Assembly: GCA_903870275.1 (NCBI GenBank)
Contig: CAIQCK010000068.1
Coordinates: 97,808 to 161,807, forward strand
Source of the DNA: an uncultured bacterium
GTDB taxonomy: Bacteria; Verrucomicrobiota; Verrucomicrobiia; CAIQCK01
Direction: 5' to 3'
Length of the DNA: 64,000 nucleotides
Below the pieces are notes generated by a model. It saw nothing but the letters and a program-made list of their open reading frames with translations. It was not told the DNA's origin and ran no database searches. The stretch's first letter is position 1; every line of letters starts with the position of its first letter. Shown piece after piece: positions 26,226-35,026 of this stretch. The position numbers and the translations under genes are program-made.

Positions 26226-27236
26226 ATGAACCGTTCGCTGATTTTCTCCGGCTGGATTCTGGCTGGGTTGCTCGGCCTGTGTCAGACAGGTCTCGCCGAC
26301 GAGGCCGCGAAAATCCCGACCTGCATGATCGTGGACGATCCGTCGCCGTTCTTCAACATGCGCTCGCTGAAGGACACCAACGTCTGTCACGAGATTCCCA
26401 CATCGTTCTACGCCGAGTTTGGACAGTGGGCCGCGCAGAACGGCGTCAAGGGCAAGTTCAGCGTCGTGCCGTGTCTGGGCGGCATCAACCCGATTGACGG
26501 TTCGCTCGGTGAATACCCCGGCCACACGCGCGAGGAACGCCTGGCCTGGATCGCGATGATCAAGGAGTGGATTGCGCCGCGGTTCACCATCACGCCGGAA
26601 GTGATCACGCACTGGTATGTCTGGGACATCGCGGCGAAGCGGCTCAACGCCGGTCCGCAGACGGAAAACAACTGGCTCGCCGCACAACCGCTGGCGGTCC
26701 AGACGGAGTACATCGCCGAAGCGATGCGGATGCTCAAGAACGCGGGCATCGAAGCCGGCGGCCTGACGATGTGCTGGTCGTATCCCAAGGAGAAAAACGC
26801 TACACTGGGCGAGGCTACAGTCCGCGCCGCGGAAAAAGTGCTCGGCCTGAAATATGTGATGGTGTTCAACGACCCCGGCGAGCAACCGGAAGTCATTTAC
26901 CGCGGCGACGACGGCGCGACGGCTGTTTCGCTCCATCCGGCGGTCACCGATGTTTACGATCACACGTTCGGCAAGAAGACCGAGCAGGACATCCTCCAGG
27001 ACGCCGACCGCTACATCACCGCCGACGGCCAGCGCGGCCTCTTCGTCGAGCAGATCAAGAAGGGCAAGTGCCTCATCTTCTACACGCACGCCCAGTCGCT
27101 CTACGGCAACGGCGCCAAGAGCGGCTTCCGCGTCTTCCAGATGGCCGTCGAGCGGTTGAACCGGCACTACGGCAACCGCATCGAATGGATGACCGGCCTG
27201 GAAATCTGCCGCAAGTTTTGCCCGCCGCCTCGTTGA
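26226..27236 (+). CDS. Secreted protein, possible NodB-like (polysaccharide deacetylase-fold) protein
   Basis: 336 residues with a signal peptide (MNRSLIFSGWILAGLLGLCQTGLA). The region after cleavage has 'CMIVDDPSPFF', an Asp-Asp pair at the end of a first strand, and 'GVKGKFSVVPCLGG', typical of beta/alpha barrels of the polysaccharide deacetylase superfamily. Later segments include 'EAGGLTMCWSYP' and 'GKCLIFYTHAQSLYG', where a His ends a strand. The match is structural impression, so catalysis is unproven. Neighbouring genes encode a secreted AKR and a FAD oxidoreductase, which suggests joint work on an extracytoplasmic substrate. Confidence 0.5.
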   Translation: MNRSLIFSGWILAGLLGLCQTGLADEAAKIPTCMIVDDPSPFFNMRSLKDTNVCHEIPTSFYAEFGQWAAQNGVKGKFSVVPCLGGINPIDGSLGEYPGHTREERLAWIAMIKEWIAPRFTITPEVITHWYVWDIAAKRLNAGPQTENNWLAAQPLAVQTEYIAEAMRMLKNAGIEAGGLTMCWSYPKEKNATLGEATVRAAEKVLGLKYVMVFNDPGEQPEVIYRGDDGATAVSLHPAVTDVYDHTFGKKTEQDILQDADRYITADGQRGLFVEQIKKGKCLIFYTHAQSLYGNGAKSGFRVFQMAVERLNRHYGNRIEWMTGLEICRKFCPPPR

Positions 27237-27268
27237 ATGCCGCTCGGAATCGCGCCGCCGCGCCGTCC

Positions 27269-29629
27269 ATGAAACAACATCTTCTGATTCTCATCGTTTT
27301 CCTGTTCGCGCCGCTGGCGGCGCTGCACGCTGCTTCCAAACCCGCTGTCGAGGTTGCGGATGAGCAGGTGCAGCACGACGTTGCCGTGTTGGCGGAACGC
27401 CACGTCATCAGCGTCCCGGACTATTGGCTGGAGCACGTCGTCACGGGTGGGAAGTGCGACGGCGCAAAGACGGCGACGCTGCTGGTCGAGGTGGCCAAGG
27501 TCTTCAAGCCGGTGACAACAACGGAGGAAGCCATCGCGCTGATCGCCCAGCGCGGCATCATCAGCCAGCCGGATTATTGGACCAGGCATGCGGTGGCGGG
27601 CGAAGTGTGCGCGGCCACCAGCGTCGCCGTTGTGTTGAACCACATTGTTGGGCGGCTGCCGGTGCCGCCGCCGAAATCCGCCAAAGCCGCACCGTTGGAG
27701 CCAACGCCGGTCGCGCAGTTGAAGAGCCAATACGACATCGTCATCGCCGGCGCGGGCACGGGCGGTTGCGGCGCGGCGGTCCAGGCGGCGCGCATGGGAT
27801 GCTCGGTGTTGCTGCTGGAGGAGACGGACTGGATTGGCGGACAGATGAACGCTGCGGCGGTCACATCCATGGACGAGGGCCGGACGCTTTGCCGCGAGCG
27901 CGGCCTTTATCGCGAGCTGTGCGCGCTCATCATGGCGCATTACCAGCCGCTGGGTATCAACTGCGAGACGGCTTACTGGTTCCGTCACGTCTGCGTGGAG
28001 CCGCGCGTGGGCCGGCAACTCCTGCACACGCTGCTCGGCGATGCGCGCGGCGCGGGCGTGCTCGACCTGTCGCTTCGTTCGCGCGTGACGAAGGTGCTGA
28101 AGGACGGCAACGCCGTCACAGGCGCGGAGGTGGAGATCGTCACGGCGGAAGACAGGCAGACGCGCAGCATCCGAAGCCGGATTCTTGTGGATGCCACCGA
28201 GTGGGGCGATGTCATTCCGCTCACCGGCGCGCGATATCGTGTGGGCAACTGCACCAACGACTCGATCATCCCCACGCAGCGGGTGCAGGACAACACGTGG
28301 ACCGCCGTGGTGAAACAATATCCGCAGGGCGTGCCCGCCGGGTTGCTCATGACCCAGCCGCCGCCGGGTTACACGGACAAGGTTCACGCGGCTTTCATCC
28401 GCTCGCTCATTGACGGCGCCGGGATAGGCATGAAGAACAAGCCGTGGACGTGGGCCACGTTCATCGGCTACCGCGCCATGCCGGACAGCTCGCGGCCCGG
28501 CGATTCGCCGCCCGTCACGCGCACGCACCTGAACTACAACAACGATTTTCCGGCGACGGTCGCCGAAATCGAAGACCCCGCGCGCCGTCAGGCCATCAAC
28601 CGCGACATGCGGCTCAAGACGCTGCATCTGCTCTATTACATCCAGACAGCGCTCGGCAAAAAAGACTGGGCCGTCGCCAACGACGAAGGTTATGACACGC
28701 CCTACAACCGGGCGGAAATTGACGCGTGGCTCAAGGATCGGCCCGATCTCGCGCCGTATCGCGCCATCCTCTACCAATTCCCCGTCATGCCCTACACGCG
28801 CGAGAGCCGCCGCATCATCGGCCTGCACACGCTCGTCGCGCACGAGGTCGAGCGGTATCCGGGCAAGCCCACGCGCTTCCCGCACGCCGTCGCGTTGGGT
28901 GACTACGCGGTGGACATGCACGGCTCGATGACTCCGAAGTATCTGGAGGCGGGCCTCGACCGCCCCGAAGACATTCCGACGGAGCAGTTCGGCTCGCGCG
29001 GCCTCGGCCCGTTCCCGATTCCGTTCGAGTGTTTCATCCCGGAGACAGTGGACGGCTTCCTGCCCGCGGAGAAGAACATCTCCCAATCCCGCATGGCCAA
29101 CGGCGCGACGCGCCTCCAGCCGCACACGCTGCTGATGGGCCAGGCGGCGGGCGCCATCGCCGCGCTTGCCGTGCAACGCAACGTCCGCCCGCGCGACCTC
29201 GATCCCGTGCTCGTGCAACAGGCGCTGCTCGACGCCGACGACATTCTTTTCCTGACGCCGATCAACGACATCCGGCGCGACGGCCCCAACTGGAAACCCG
29301 TGCAACTCGTGCTCACCTACGGCTTGCTGACGGAGGAGAAGGGAAAGTTCAACCCGCGCGCCGTGCTTGCCGCCGCCGACCTCACGAGGATCGTCGCCAA
29401 ACTGTTTCCGTCAGCGCCTGCGCAGCCCGCTGCCGGCGATGCGCCGATCACCGGCGGGCGCTTCTTGCAGGCTCTCACCCGCGCGATTGCGGCATCGGGC
29501 CGTCCGTTTGAGTTGAAGGCGACGCTCAAAGACCCGGCGCAACCCATCACGCGCGCCGAAGCCGCGCAAGTGTTGGCCAAGTTGTTGGAGCAACGCGCCA
29601 ACAGTGCCTGTCCGATTTCGCCGCGCTGA
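27269..29629 (+). CDS. Secreted FAD-dependent oxidoreductase with duplicated helical N-terminal repeats
   Basis: 786 residues from ATG 27269, where a signal peptide begins (MKQHLLILIVFLFAPLAALHA); the frame is open upstream only as a shadow. Residues about 30-125 hold two repeats of about 46 residues sharing (L/I)A(E/Q)R..I.S.PDYW..H.V.G..C. The FAD domain (pfam FAD_oxidored type) starts near residue 155 with 'DIVIAGAGTGGCGAAVQAAR' and has 'EETDWIGGQMNAAAV'. The last 150 residues resemble SLH-like repeats ('LVLTYGLLTEEKGKFNPRAVL', 'PITRAEAAQVLAKLLE'). The substrate is unknown. It lies 32 bases after the NodB-like gene. Confidence 0.8.
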   Translation: MKQHLLILIVFLFAPLAALHAASKPAVEVADEQVQHDVAVLAERHVISVPDYWLEHVVTGGKCDGAKTATLLVEVAKVFKPVTTTEEAIALIAQRGIISQPDYWTRHAVAGEVCAATSVAVVLNHIVGRLPVPPPKSAKAAPLEPTPVAQLKSQYDIVIAGAGTGGCGAAVQAARMGCSVLLLEETDWIGGQMNAAAVTSMDEGRTLCRERGLYRELCALIMAHYQPLGINCETAYWFRHVCVEPRVGRQLLHTLLGDARGAGVLDLSLRSRVTKVLKDGNAVTGAEVEIVTAEDRQTRSIRSRILVDATEWGDVIPLTGARYRVGNCTNDSIIPTQRVQDNTWTAVVKQYPQGVPAGLLMTQPPPGYTDKVHAAFIRSLIDGAGIGMKNKPWTWATFIGYRAMPDSSRPGDSPPVTRTHLNYNNDFPATVAEIEDPARRQAINRDMRLKTLHLLYYIQTALGKKDWAVANDEGYDTPYNRAEIDAWLKDRPDLAPYRAILYQFPVMPYTRESRRIIGLHTLVAHEVERYPGKPTRFPHAVALGDYAVDMHGSMTPKYLEAGLDRPEDIPTEQFGSRGLGPFPIPFECFIPETVDGFLPAEKNISQSRMANGATRLQPHTLLMGQAAGAIAALAVQRNVRPRDLDPVLVQQALLDADDILFLTPINDIRRDGPNWKPVQLVLTYGLLTEEKGKFNPRAVLAAADLTRIVAKLFPSAPAQPAAGDAPITGGRFLQALTRAIAASGRPFELKATLKDPAQPITRAEAAQVLAKLLEQRANSACPISPR

Positions 29630-29699
29630 AAAACGCGGCACGCCTTGTGAAAAGAAAACGGAGGACGGACTGGCCGATTAGACGGACTCAGTTCAAAAG

Positions 29700-30809
29700 T
29701 CAGTGTCTTCGCCGTTTCAGGAAACGGCCGGCCATCCAGACCGACAGAGCTGGCGCCAGCAGGAGGGTCGTGGAAGCTTCGGGAACGAGTTGGTTCGGTG
29801 AAATCACGGTGACATAGTCGGCCATGGTCCAACTGTTGTCGTTCGTGTTGAGCGAATAGTATTGGATCGTCATGTTGTTGTCGGTCACTGTCGCCAGCGA
29901 GAATCCGAAGAATCCGTTGGTGTAGAGCATGTCCACTCCCGGCTCCGGGTTGTTACCGACTCCATCCATGGGCGCGCCGCCGTTGCCCTGAATCAATTGG
30001 ATGATGTTGTTCCCGTAATCATTGGTGATGCTGGCAACGGTTTCATTGTGGACATGGCCGGTCAGGTAAAGCTGGACGCCGTTGGTGCCCAGCGCGTTCC
30101 AGAAATTCGACCGCGTCGAGAAGGCGGAGGCGCTGTCGCCGAAGAAATGTTCGCCCTCGCCGGTTCCCTCCGTCTGGAAGAACGGCTCGTGGGCCATGAA
30201 GACTTTGTAGGGTGAACTGGACTCCTGAAGCTTGCGGGTGACCCATGACTGATCCAGCTCATGGTATCCATTCGTGTGGTAGTAAAAGTACAGGTCTGCG
30301 GCGACGAAGGTGACGTTGTTGTGCGTGAAGGAGTAACTGAACCCCACCTGGTTGTCGTTCGTCCCGTTGTTCGGTCCGTTGGCCGGCACGTAGGCGCTGA
30401 ACGCGTCGTAATAGGCCTGCTTGATGCCATCAATGGGTGGTCCCTCGCTGGAGTTGTTGTCGTGGTTGCCGCGCACGGGGTAGATCGGGATGCCTGTATT
30501 ACCGGTGTAGTTGAAGACCGGCGCCATGGCCGTTTTCCAATCCGCATACTGAACCGCGTAGGTGAGATTCGTATCTGGCACGTCGTCGCCGTTGATCAAA
30601 TCGCCGCACACCAACACCAGACTGGGATTCAGCGAGGCGATTTTCTGGGCGATGATGGGCAACTCCTCGCTCACGCCCGTCTTGGTTTTGTCGCGGTCGC
30701 CCTTCGTGTCGCCCAGCATGACGAAGGACCAGTCCGTTCCAAGGGCCGACGCGCCCAGAAGAGATCCGGCCAACCACACGGTCCATCTCGGGACCCGTTT
30801 CACGTTCAT
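29700..30809 (-). CDS. Secreted calcineurin-like metallophosphoesterase with PEP-CTERM-type anchor
   Basis: 369 residues. I chose ATG 30809 because GGAGG at 30819-30823 is nine bases upstream, while the in-frame ATG at 30818 abuts that site. A signal peptide is present (VPRWTVWLAGSLLGASALG). Metal-binding motifs occur in order: GDTKGD (about residue 34), GDLINGDD (about 70), GNHD, 'MAHEPFF' and 'GHVHNE'. The C-terminus has the three-part sorting signal: VPEAS, a hydrophobic stretch (TTLLLAPALSVWMAG), then RFLKRRRH; the usual VPEP is VPEA here. It overlaps the upstream propeller gene (ATGA). Likely surface-exposed; substrate unknown. Confidence 0.85.
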   Translation of the reverse strand: MNVKRVPRWTVWLAGSLLGASALGTDWSFVMLGDTKGDRDKTKTGVSEELPIIAQKIASLNPSLVLVCGDLINGDDVPDTNLTYAVQYADWKTAMAPVFNYTGNTGIPIYPVRGNHDNNSSEGPPIDGIKQAYYDAFSAYVPANGPNNGTNDNQVGFSYSFTHNNVTFVAADLYFYYHTNGYHELDQSWVTRKLQESSSPYKVFMAHEPFFQTEGTGEGEHFFGDSASAFSTRSNFWNALGTNGVQLYLTGHVHNETVASITNDYGNNIIQLIQGNGGAPMDGVGNNPEPGVDMLYTNGFFGFSLATVTDNNMTIQYYSLNTNDNSWTMADYVTVISPNQLVPEASTTLLLAPALSVWMAGRFLKRRRH

Positions 30810-31990
30810 GACATCCATCCTCCAGTAAACTTGGGCCTGCACCGATGTTCCTGCCCGTCCGATATTTTCTCCAGCTGCGGTGAAGTCCGCTGCCGGCATG
30901 ACAAGCGCCGGCGGCACCCACCCGCCAGTGTTGCCAGACCGAGAGTCAGCAACGCCACGCTTGAAGGTTCCGGAACCGGGGTGATCGCAAACGAAACCGT
31001 CGAAAGACTGGGCAGCGTCGTGCCCGCAATGCCCTGTTCCTGCCACGACGCTCCACTGTCGGACGTGTGCCAGATTTCGCCGTGGACGCCGCCCACCACC
31101 GCCCACACATCCCCGGTGCTTACTGCGCTGACGCCCAACGTGAAGGGACCGATGGACTTGTTGCTCCAGTTCGTGCCTCCGTCGAATGACCAATAGACGG
31201 CGCCGTCACAGGCGAGCCAGATGGTGGAATTGCCCACGATGGAAATCTCGTTGCCATCCTGGTTGCCGGTGATAGCGGATTGACGGAGCCAGGTTGTGCC
31301 GCCGTCCTTGGTATTCAACACGACGTAGCCGCCGAAGTCATTTCCTCCCAGGGTCCAGGCCGTGTTTGTGTTGAACGCTGCGATACCCAGGAGGTGGGTC
31401 GCCTGTGACACATCGCCTCCGCTCTGTCGGGTCCAACTCAAACCGCCATCCGTGCTCTTGAGGATCGTTGCGTAACCGCCCGATGCCGTCCCGGTCGCCC
31501 ACACGGTGACACCGTCGAGTGTATAGATGCCTTGCATGTTCACACCGGTGTAGGCGGCTGGAATCTGGTTGGTCCACGTGGCGCCACTGTCGCTGGAATG
31601 CAGGATCGCGCTGTCACCGACGGCCCAGATGTCATTGAACCCGTAGGTAGCCACCTTCAGCAACGAGGCGCTGGGCAGTTGGGCCGCGGAGCCCTCCCGG
31701 GCCCATGTCAGGCCGCCGTCGGTTGTATGGTAGATCGTCCCATAGCCGTCACTCGCATTGCCCACCACCCAGGCGGTCAGGGGATCCACCGCCACCACTC
31801 CGTTGAATGATGCGTCCGCCAATTGTCCGTATCCCTGCCGGGTCCATGTCGCGCCGCTGTCGGATGTCCGCAGGATGGTGCCGTAGCCGTCCGCGCTGAA
31901 GCCCACGGTCCATCCCGCGTAGTCAGCGCCCTCGCTGCTCAAGATACCCGCGAGAAGGGTTCCAATCACCATAGACGGCATGGCTTTCAT
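30806..31990 (-). CDS. Secreted YCF48/BNR-like beta-propeller protein with internal PEP-CTERM signal
   Basis: 394 residues. At least six repeats of the type 'IWAVGDSAILHSSDSGATWTNQ' are visible (TSDSGATWTRQ, TTDGGLTWARE, STDGGLSWTRQ, TKDGGTTWLRQ, SFDGGTNWSN, TSDSGASWQEQ), the Asp-box/YCF48-like propeller pattern. A PEP-CTERM signal follows (TPVPEPSSVALLTLGLATLAGGCRRR). However, about 30 further residues follow the basic cluster, whereas the signal normally ends the protein. That extension covers the next gene's ribosome site and ends in an ATGA overlap, coupling the two. Confidence 0.8.
   Translation of the reverse strand: MKAMPSMVIGTLLAGILSSEGADYAGWTVGFSADGYGTILRTSDSGATWTRQGYGQLADASFNGVVAVDPLTAWVVGNASDGYGTIYHTTDGGLTWAREGSAAQLPSASLLKVATYGFNDIWAVGDSAILHSSDSGATWTNQIPAAYTGVNMQGIYTLDGVTVWATGTASGGYATILKSTDGGLSWTRQSGGDVSQATHLLGIAAFNTNTAWTLGGNDFGGYVVLNTKDGGTTWLRQSAITGNQDGNEISIVGNSTIWLACDGAVYWSFDGGTNWSNKSIGPFTLGVSAVSTGDVWAVVGGVHGEIWHTSDSGASWQEQGIAGTTLPSLSTVSFAITPVPEPSSVALLTLGLATLAGGCRRRLSCRQRTSPQLEKISDGQEHRCRPKFTGGWMS
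30819..30823 (-). promoter_or_regulatory. Shine-Dalgarno fixing the metallophosphoesterase start
   Basis: On the minus strand the order is GGAGG, then ATGGATGTC, then ATG (30809). The optimal spacing favours the second ATG. The site is embedded in the last codons of the upstream propeller gene. Confidence 0.7.
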
Positions 31991-32015
31991 GGCTGTGGTC
32001 TCGGTCAGTTGTGCT

Positions 32016-32342
32016 TCAGGTTCTCTTCGTGACGCTCAGGGACTGTGTTGCTGTGGCCGCCTTCCGATTGTCAAACGGAAGCGAATGGTTCCTGAGGGGA
32101 AAAGTTCCGGATACAGGACGGCCATTGACCCCATGGTTGTCCATCAGCGCCAAATTGGGATTCCGCGTGGCGAATATCTGCACGAGGATATTCAGGTGGG
32201 GGGTGACTCCCGTGATGGTAGTCTCGCGATCGCCACGGGTGTTACCCGGCACGGCAAAGGTCCAGTCAGCTTGAAGCGCCGGCGTTTGTGGAAAGGCTGC
32301 GGCCGGCCACGCGCTGATTCTCGGTATCAGCTTCGTATTCAT
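32016..32342 (-). pseudogene. Truncated, decayed paralogue of the PEP-CTERM metallophosphoesterase
   Basis: The first 70 residues align with the N-terminus of the gene at 29700-30809: MN.K..PR at the start, then ADWTFAVPGNTRGDRETTITGV against TDWSFVMLGDTKGDRDKTKTGV, and RNPNLALMDNHGVNG against LNPSLVLVCGDLING. The catalytic GD motifs have changed (GDTKGD to GNTRGD; CGDLINGD to MDNHGVNG), and the reading frame ends after about 108 residues, missing the rest of the phosphoesterase. It sits just upstream of the two-gene PEP-CTERM operon in the same orientation, which suggests an old tandem duplication. Confidence 0.7.
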
Positions 32343-32414
32343 AAACAACGTCCACTTCTTACGATTAGCAGCAGGCTACGCTCATGCCTTTGCTTGTCTA
32401 GTTCATTTTCTCTT

Positions 32415-34202
32415 TCACCTGCCGATCCGCATCAGCAGCCACGCCAGCAGCACCATCAGCCCGACCGTGACCCACGCGAGCGCGAAACCCACGAGGTCTT
32501 CGCGGTAGCGGCGCAGAAATCCGCGCCAGCGCACGGCGGTGAACCACGTGCCGGCATCGAGCAAAATCAATTCCTCGCCGCGGTCGGCAGCCAGCGGTTT
32601 CGGCTGGCCCGACGGCAGATTTTCCTGGTCGGTGGAGCGCCGCATCCGGTCGAAGAACGCATCCATTCGCGCGGTCTCCTCCGGTTTCGTCAATAGGCTG
32701 ACGACGATCAGCGTCGAGAAACTCACCAGCATCGCGAACCCAAACGGCCCCGGCAGCCATTTATAAACCAGCATCAACCGGCCGGTCTGGAGATGCGCCC
32801 ACACGGCGTCGCTCGCGCAAAGGCTCGCGAACGCCGTTGAGAGATCGCACGGCTTCGCCGCCGTGCCGGGCGCGCACGTCGTCAGGTAAAGCGCCGCGTA
32901 GTAGCTCAGAAACGCAACGAAGGTCGCTGCCGCCGCGCCCCAGCGGTTGGCACGCCGCCAGAGGATGCCGCCGAGAAACATCACGCCGAAGAGCGCGGCG
33001 GCGGTTTCGGTGAACAGAAACGTGTTGAGAACGTTGCCGACCGTCAGCGCGAACAGGATGGCCAGCGAGGTCAGCGCCAGACCGCTGATGCGGCCGGCCC
33101 AGAGCAACTCCCGGTCGTTGGCGGCGGGGTTGGCGTAGGCGAGCCACACGTTGCGCGTGAACAGCGCGCCACTGTTGACCATGAGGTTGGAGCAGGCGGA
33201 CATGTTCGCCGCCAGCACGCACGCGACCATGAGGCCGACGAGGCCGGGGCCGAGCAATTCGCGGCTCGCGTAGCCGAACGCATGTTCCGCGTCGGGCAGC
33301 GTCGCGCCGCGTTGGAGCACGAGCGCGGCGGCGATGAGGCCGGTGAGCGCCCAGCCGATGGTGCAGAACCGTTTCGTCATCGCGCCGTAGGTGTATCCGA
33401 TACGGCCGGCGCGCTCAGTCGAGCCGGTCGCACAGAGCGAGAGCACGTGTGGTTGGGCGGTGATGCCGACGAGCCCGTTGAGGGCGAGCATGACGATGGT
33501 GAAGAGGTCCATTCCGCTGGCGCTGCTGTAGAGGTCGAAGAAATTTTCCGGCAGCACCTTGCGCATCCCGGCAAACCCGCCCACTTCGCGCAGGCCGAGC
33601 GGGATCAGCAGGAACGACAGCGTGATGATCAGGAAACTTTGCACGAAGTCCGTGTAAGCGGACGCGATCAGTCCGCCGAAGAAACTGTAGAGGACGAACG
33701 CCACGACCATCGCCATCACGACGCCGTTGGGCGAGATCATCTCGCCGCCGGTCGCCACCGAGATGACCTTGCCGGCGCCCTTGAGCATGACGCCCTGGTC
33801 GCAGATGAAGAAGGCGATGGCGAAGAGCGTGTAGGCAAACGCGAGCTTGCGGCCGTAGCGGTCCTCGATGATCTCCGCGATGGTGGTGCGTTCGCTGCGC
33901 CGATACCACGGGGCCATCAGCCAGTAGAGCGGCGTGATGAGCATGTTCTTCCACTGGAACCAGATCGTGGCGAACCCCATCCCGAACGTCGCCCCCGCCT
34001 GCGCCACCGGCTGCTCCGCGTGCGTGCCCGAGCCGAACGCCTGCCCGATCATCACCCACCACGGCAGCTTGCGGTCGCCGAGAAAATAGCCGCCGCTCGT
34101 GCGCGTCTTGCGCGACAGCCAAAGCCCGAACGCCGTGATGCCGGCGAAATAGCCAACCAGCACGATCCAGTCCAGCGTTCCGAATCTTGTCGCGTCATGC
34201 AC
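32415..34202 (-). CDS. Sodium/solute symporter (SSS family)
   Basis: 595 residues with about 13-15 hydrophobic segments. SSS proteins couple Na+ entry to uptake of sugars, amino acids or other small solutes. Family features: 'LDWIVLVGYFAGITAFGLWLSR' as first helix, 'SGGYFLGDRKLPWWVMIGQAFGSGTHAEQ' (Na+-site region), 'TIAEIIEDRYGRK', 'VAFVLYSFFGGLIASAYTDFVQSFLII' and 'LAANMSACSNLMVNSGALFTRNV'. A 100-residue cytosolic segment separates the last two helices. Monocistronic; substrate not deducible. Confidence 0.9.
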   Translation of the reverse strand: MHDATRFGTLDWIVLVGYFAGITAFGLWLSRKTRTSGGYFLGDRKLPWWVMIGQAFGSGTHAEQPVAQAGATFGMGFATIWFQWKNMLITPLYWLMAPWYRRSERTTIAEIIEDRYGRKLAFAYTLFAIAFFICDQGVMLKGAGKVISVATGGEMISPNGVVMAMVVAFVLYSFFGGLIASAYTDFVQSFLIITLSFLLIPLGLREVGGFAGMRKVLPENFFDLYSSASGMDLFTIVMLALNGLVGITAQPHVLSLCATGSTERAGRIGYTYGAMTKRFCTIGWALTGLIAAALVLQRGATLPDAEHAFGYASRELLGPGLVGLMVACVLAANMSACSNLMVNSGALFTRNVWLAYANPAANDRELLWAGRISGLALTSLAILFALTVGNVLNTFLFTETAAALFGVMFLGGILWRRANRWGAAAATFVAFLSYYAALYLTTCAPGTAAKPCDLSTAFASLCASDAVWAHLQTGRLMLVYKWLPGPFGFAMLVSFSTLIVVSLLTKPEETARMDAFFDRMRRSTDQENLPSGQPKPLAADRGEELILLDAGTWFTAVRWRGFLRRYREDLVGFALAWVTVGLMVLLAWLLMRIGR

Positions 34203-34391
34203 GGCGGGTTCTCCAATTCACGCGCCGCCAGCATACACGCGCCCCGCGCGAAGGTGGAGGCTGATTTCGAGTCCGCTGCAAAACGAACGTTCGCGACCGG
34301 TGCGTTTCGATTTCCGAACAGACCGGATGCCTGTCCGCTGAACTCCGGTTTCGGGTTTCAGCCGGGTTGGAATCGTGCATTTGCAAAGTTA

Positions 34392-34438
34392 GGATGGTCG
34401 GATTCACCCGGATCTGGTCGGATCGGGCCGGATTGGGG
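34392..34438. repeat. Tandem degenerate decamers (CGGATTNGGN type)
   Basis: Units of about 10 bases: GGTCGGATTC, ACCCGGATCT, GGTCGGATCG, GGCCGGATTG. The complement matches the array at 15671-15720, so the two loci belong to one repeat family in opposite orientation. Confidence 0.75.
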
Positions 34439-34470
34439 TTATGCGGTTGTAAAAAAATTATAGTCGAAAT

Positions 34471-34520
34471 CACTTTGACCCACTTTGACCCACTTTGACT
34501 GACTTTGACCGGGGTTTGAC
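34471..34520. repeat. Tandem decamers CACTTTGACC
   Basis: Three near-identical copies of CACTTTGACC (34471-34500), then GACTTTGACC and GGGGTTTGAC. A second decamer family, unrelated in sequence to the neighbouring CGGATT array. Confidence 0.85.
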
Positions 34521-34550
34521 TGGAGACGCGGTTGGAGGCTCATGGCCAAA

Positions 34551-34684
34551 GGTGGATCGCGACCTCCGGGCGCGATTGCCGCTGAGAAGCGAAAGCATGG
34601 TCCTTAAGACGGGCATCTCATTTTTCAAACGAGGTTCCTTTTTCCCGCCTGCGGCTATCGCGCCCCGAGGTCGCGATCCACCTC
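34551..34684. repeat. Large inverted repeat with arms of about 35 bp
   Basis: The left arm GGTGGATCGCGACCTCCGGG continues to 34582; the right arm (about 34646-34684) is its near-complement, ending CGAGGTCGCGATCCACCT. The loop of about 60 bases has no gene. The element is similar in design to 13821-14050. Confidence 0.75.
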
Positions 34685-34816
34685 GCGGCTCGACTGCATC
34701 CGGAAACTCATGGATGAGTGGACACGTCCCCGACCGCAATCTTTTCGCCTCCTTGCGTCGGCTGTGAAACGTGTGACATGTCCGAGTTGGTGTCTTCATT
34801 TGAAAACCATGGCTTC

Positions 34817-34891
34817 GCCGCCGTTGGTGTCCCGGCTTTAGCCGGTCGGGTTCCGAAGTCGGCCCGCCTGAAGGCGGGACACCAACGGCGG
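34817..34891. repeat. Palindromic element with GTTGGTGTCCCG / CGGGACACCAAC ends
   Basis: CGCCGTTGGTGTCCCGG on the left pairs with GGCGGGACACCAACGGCG on the right, and smaller hairpins lie inside (CCGGCTTTAGCCGG; CCCGCCTGAAGGCGGG). Translation gives artefact peptides such as 'RLKAGHQRR'. Confidence 0.75.
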
Positions 34892-34953
34892 GCACACCGC
34901 GCCCAAAAGAACTGGCGTAGAGATGGCACATGGGGATTTTTGAGCAAGAAAAA

Positions 34954-34973
34954 TCACTGCGCTAGCGCAGTGA
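34954..34973. repeat. Perfect 20-bp palindrome TCACTGCGCTAGCGCAGTGA
   Basis: The sequence equals its own reverse complement and is flanked by A/T runs (AAAAA on both sides). Its core CTGCGCTAGCGCAG recurs at 35027-35057. It could be a dimer binding site, a cruciform, or part of a dispersed element. Confidence 0.8.
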
Positions 34974-35026
34974 AAAACCAGCCAAAAGTGCATGTTTTTC
35001 AGGAGGCAAAATATGCGTTTTCCAAT

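Noticed and set aside
34495..34767. 90-codon + strand ORF
   Set aside because: It lies across a large inverted repeat and the decamer array, with no ribosome site and no domain.
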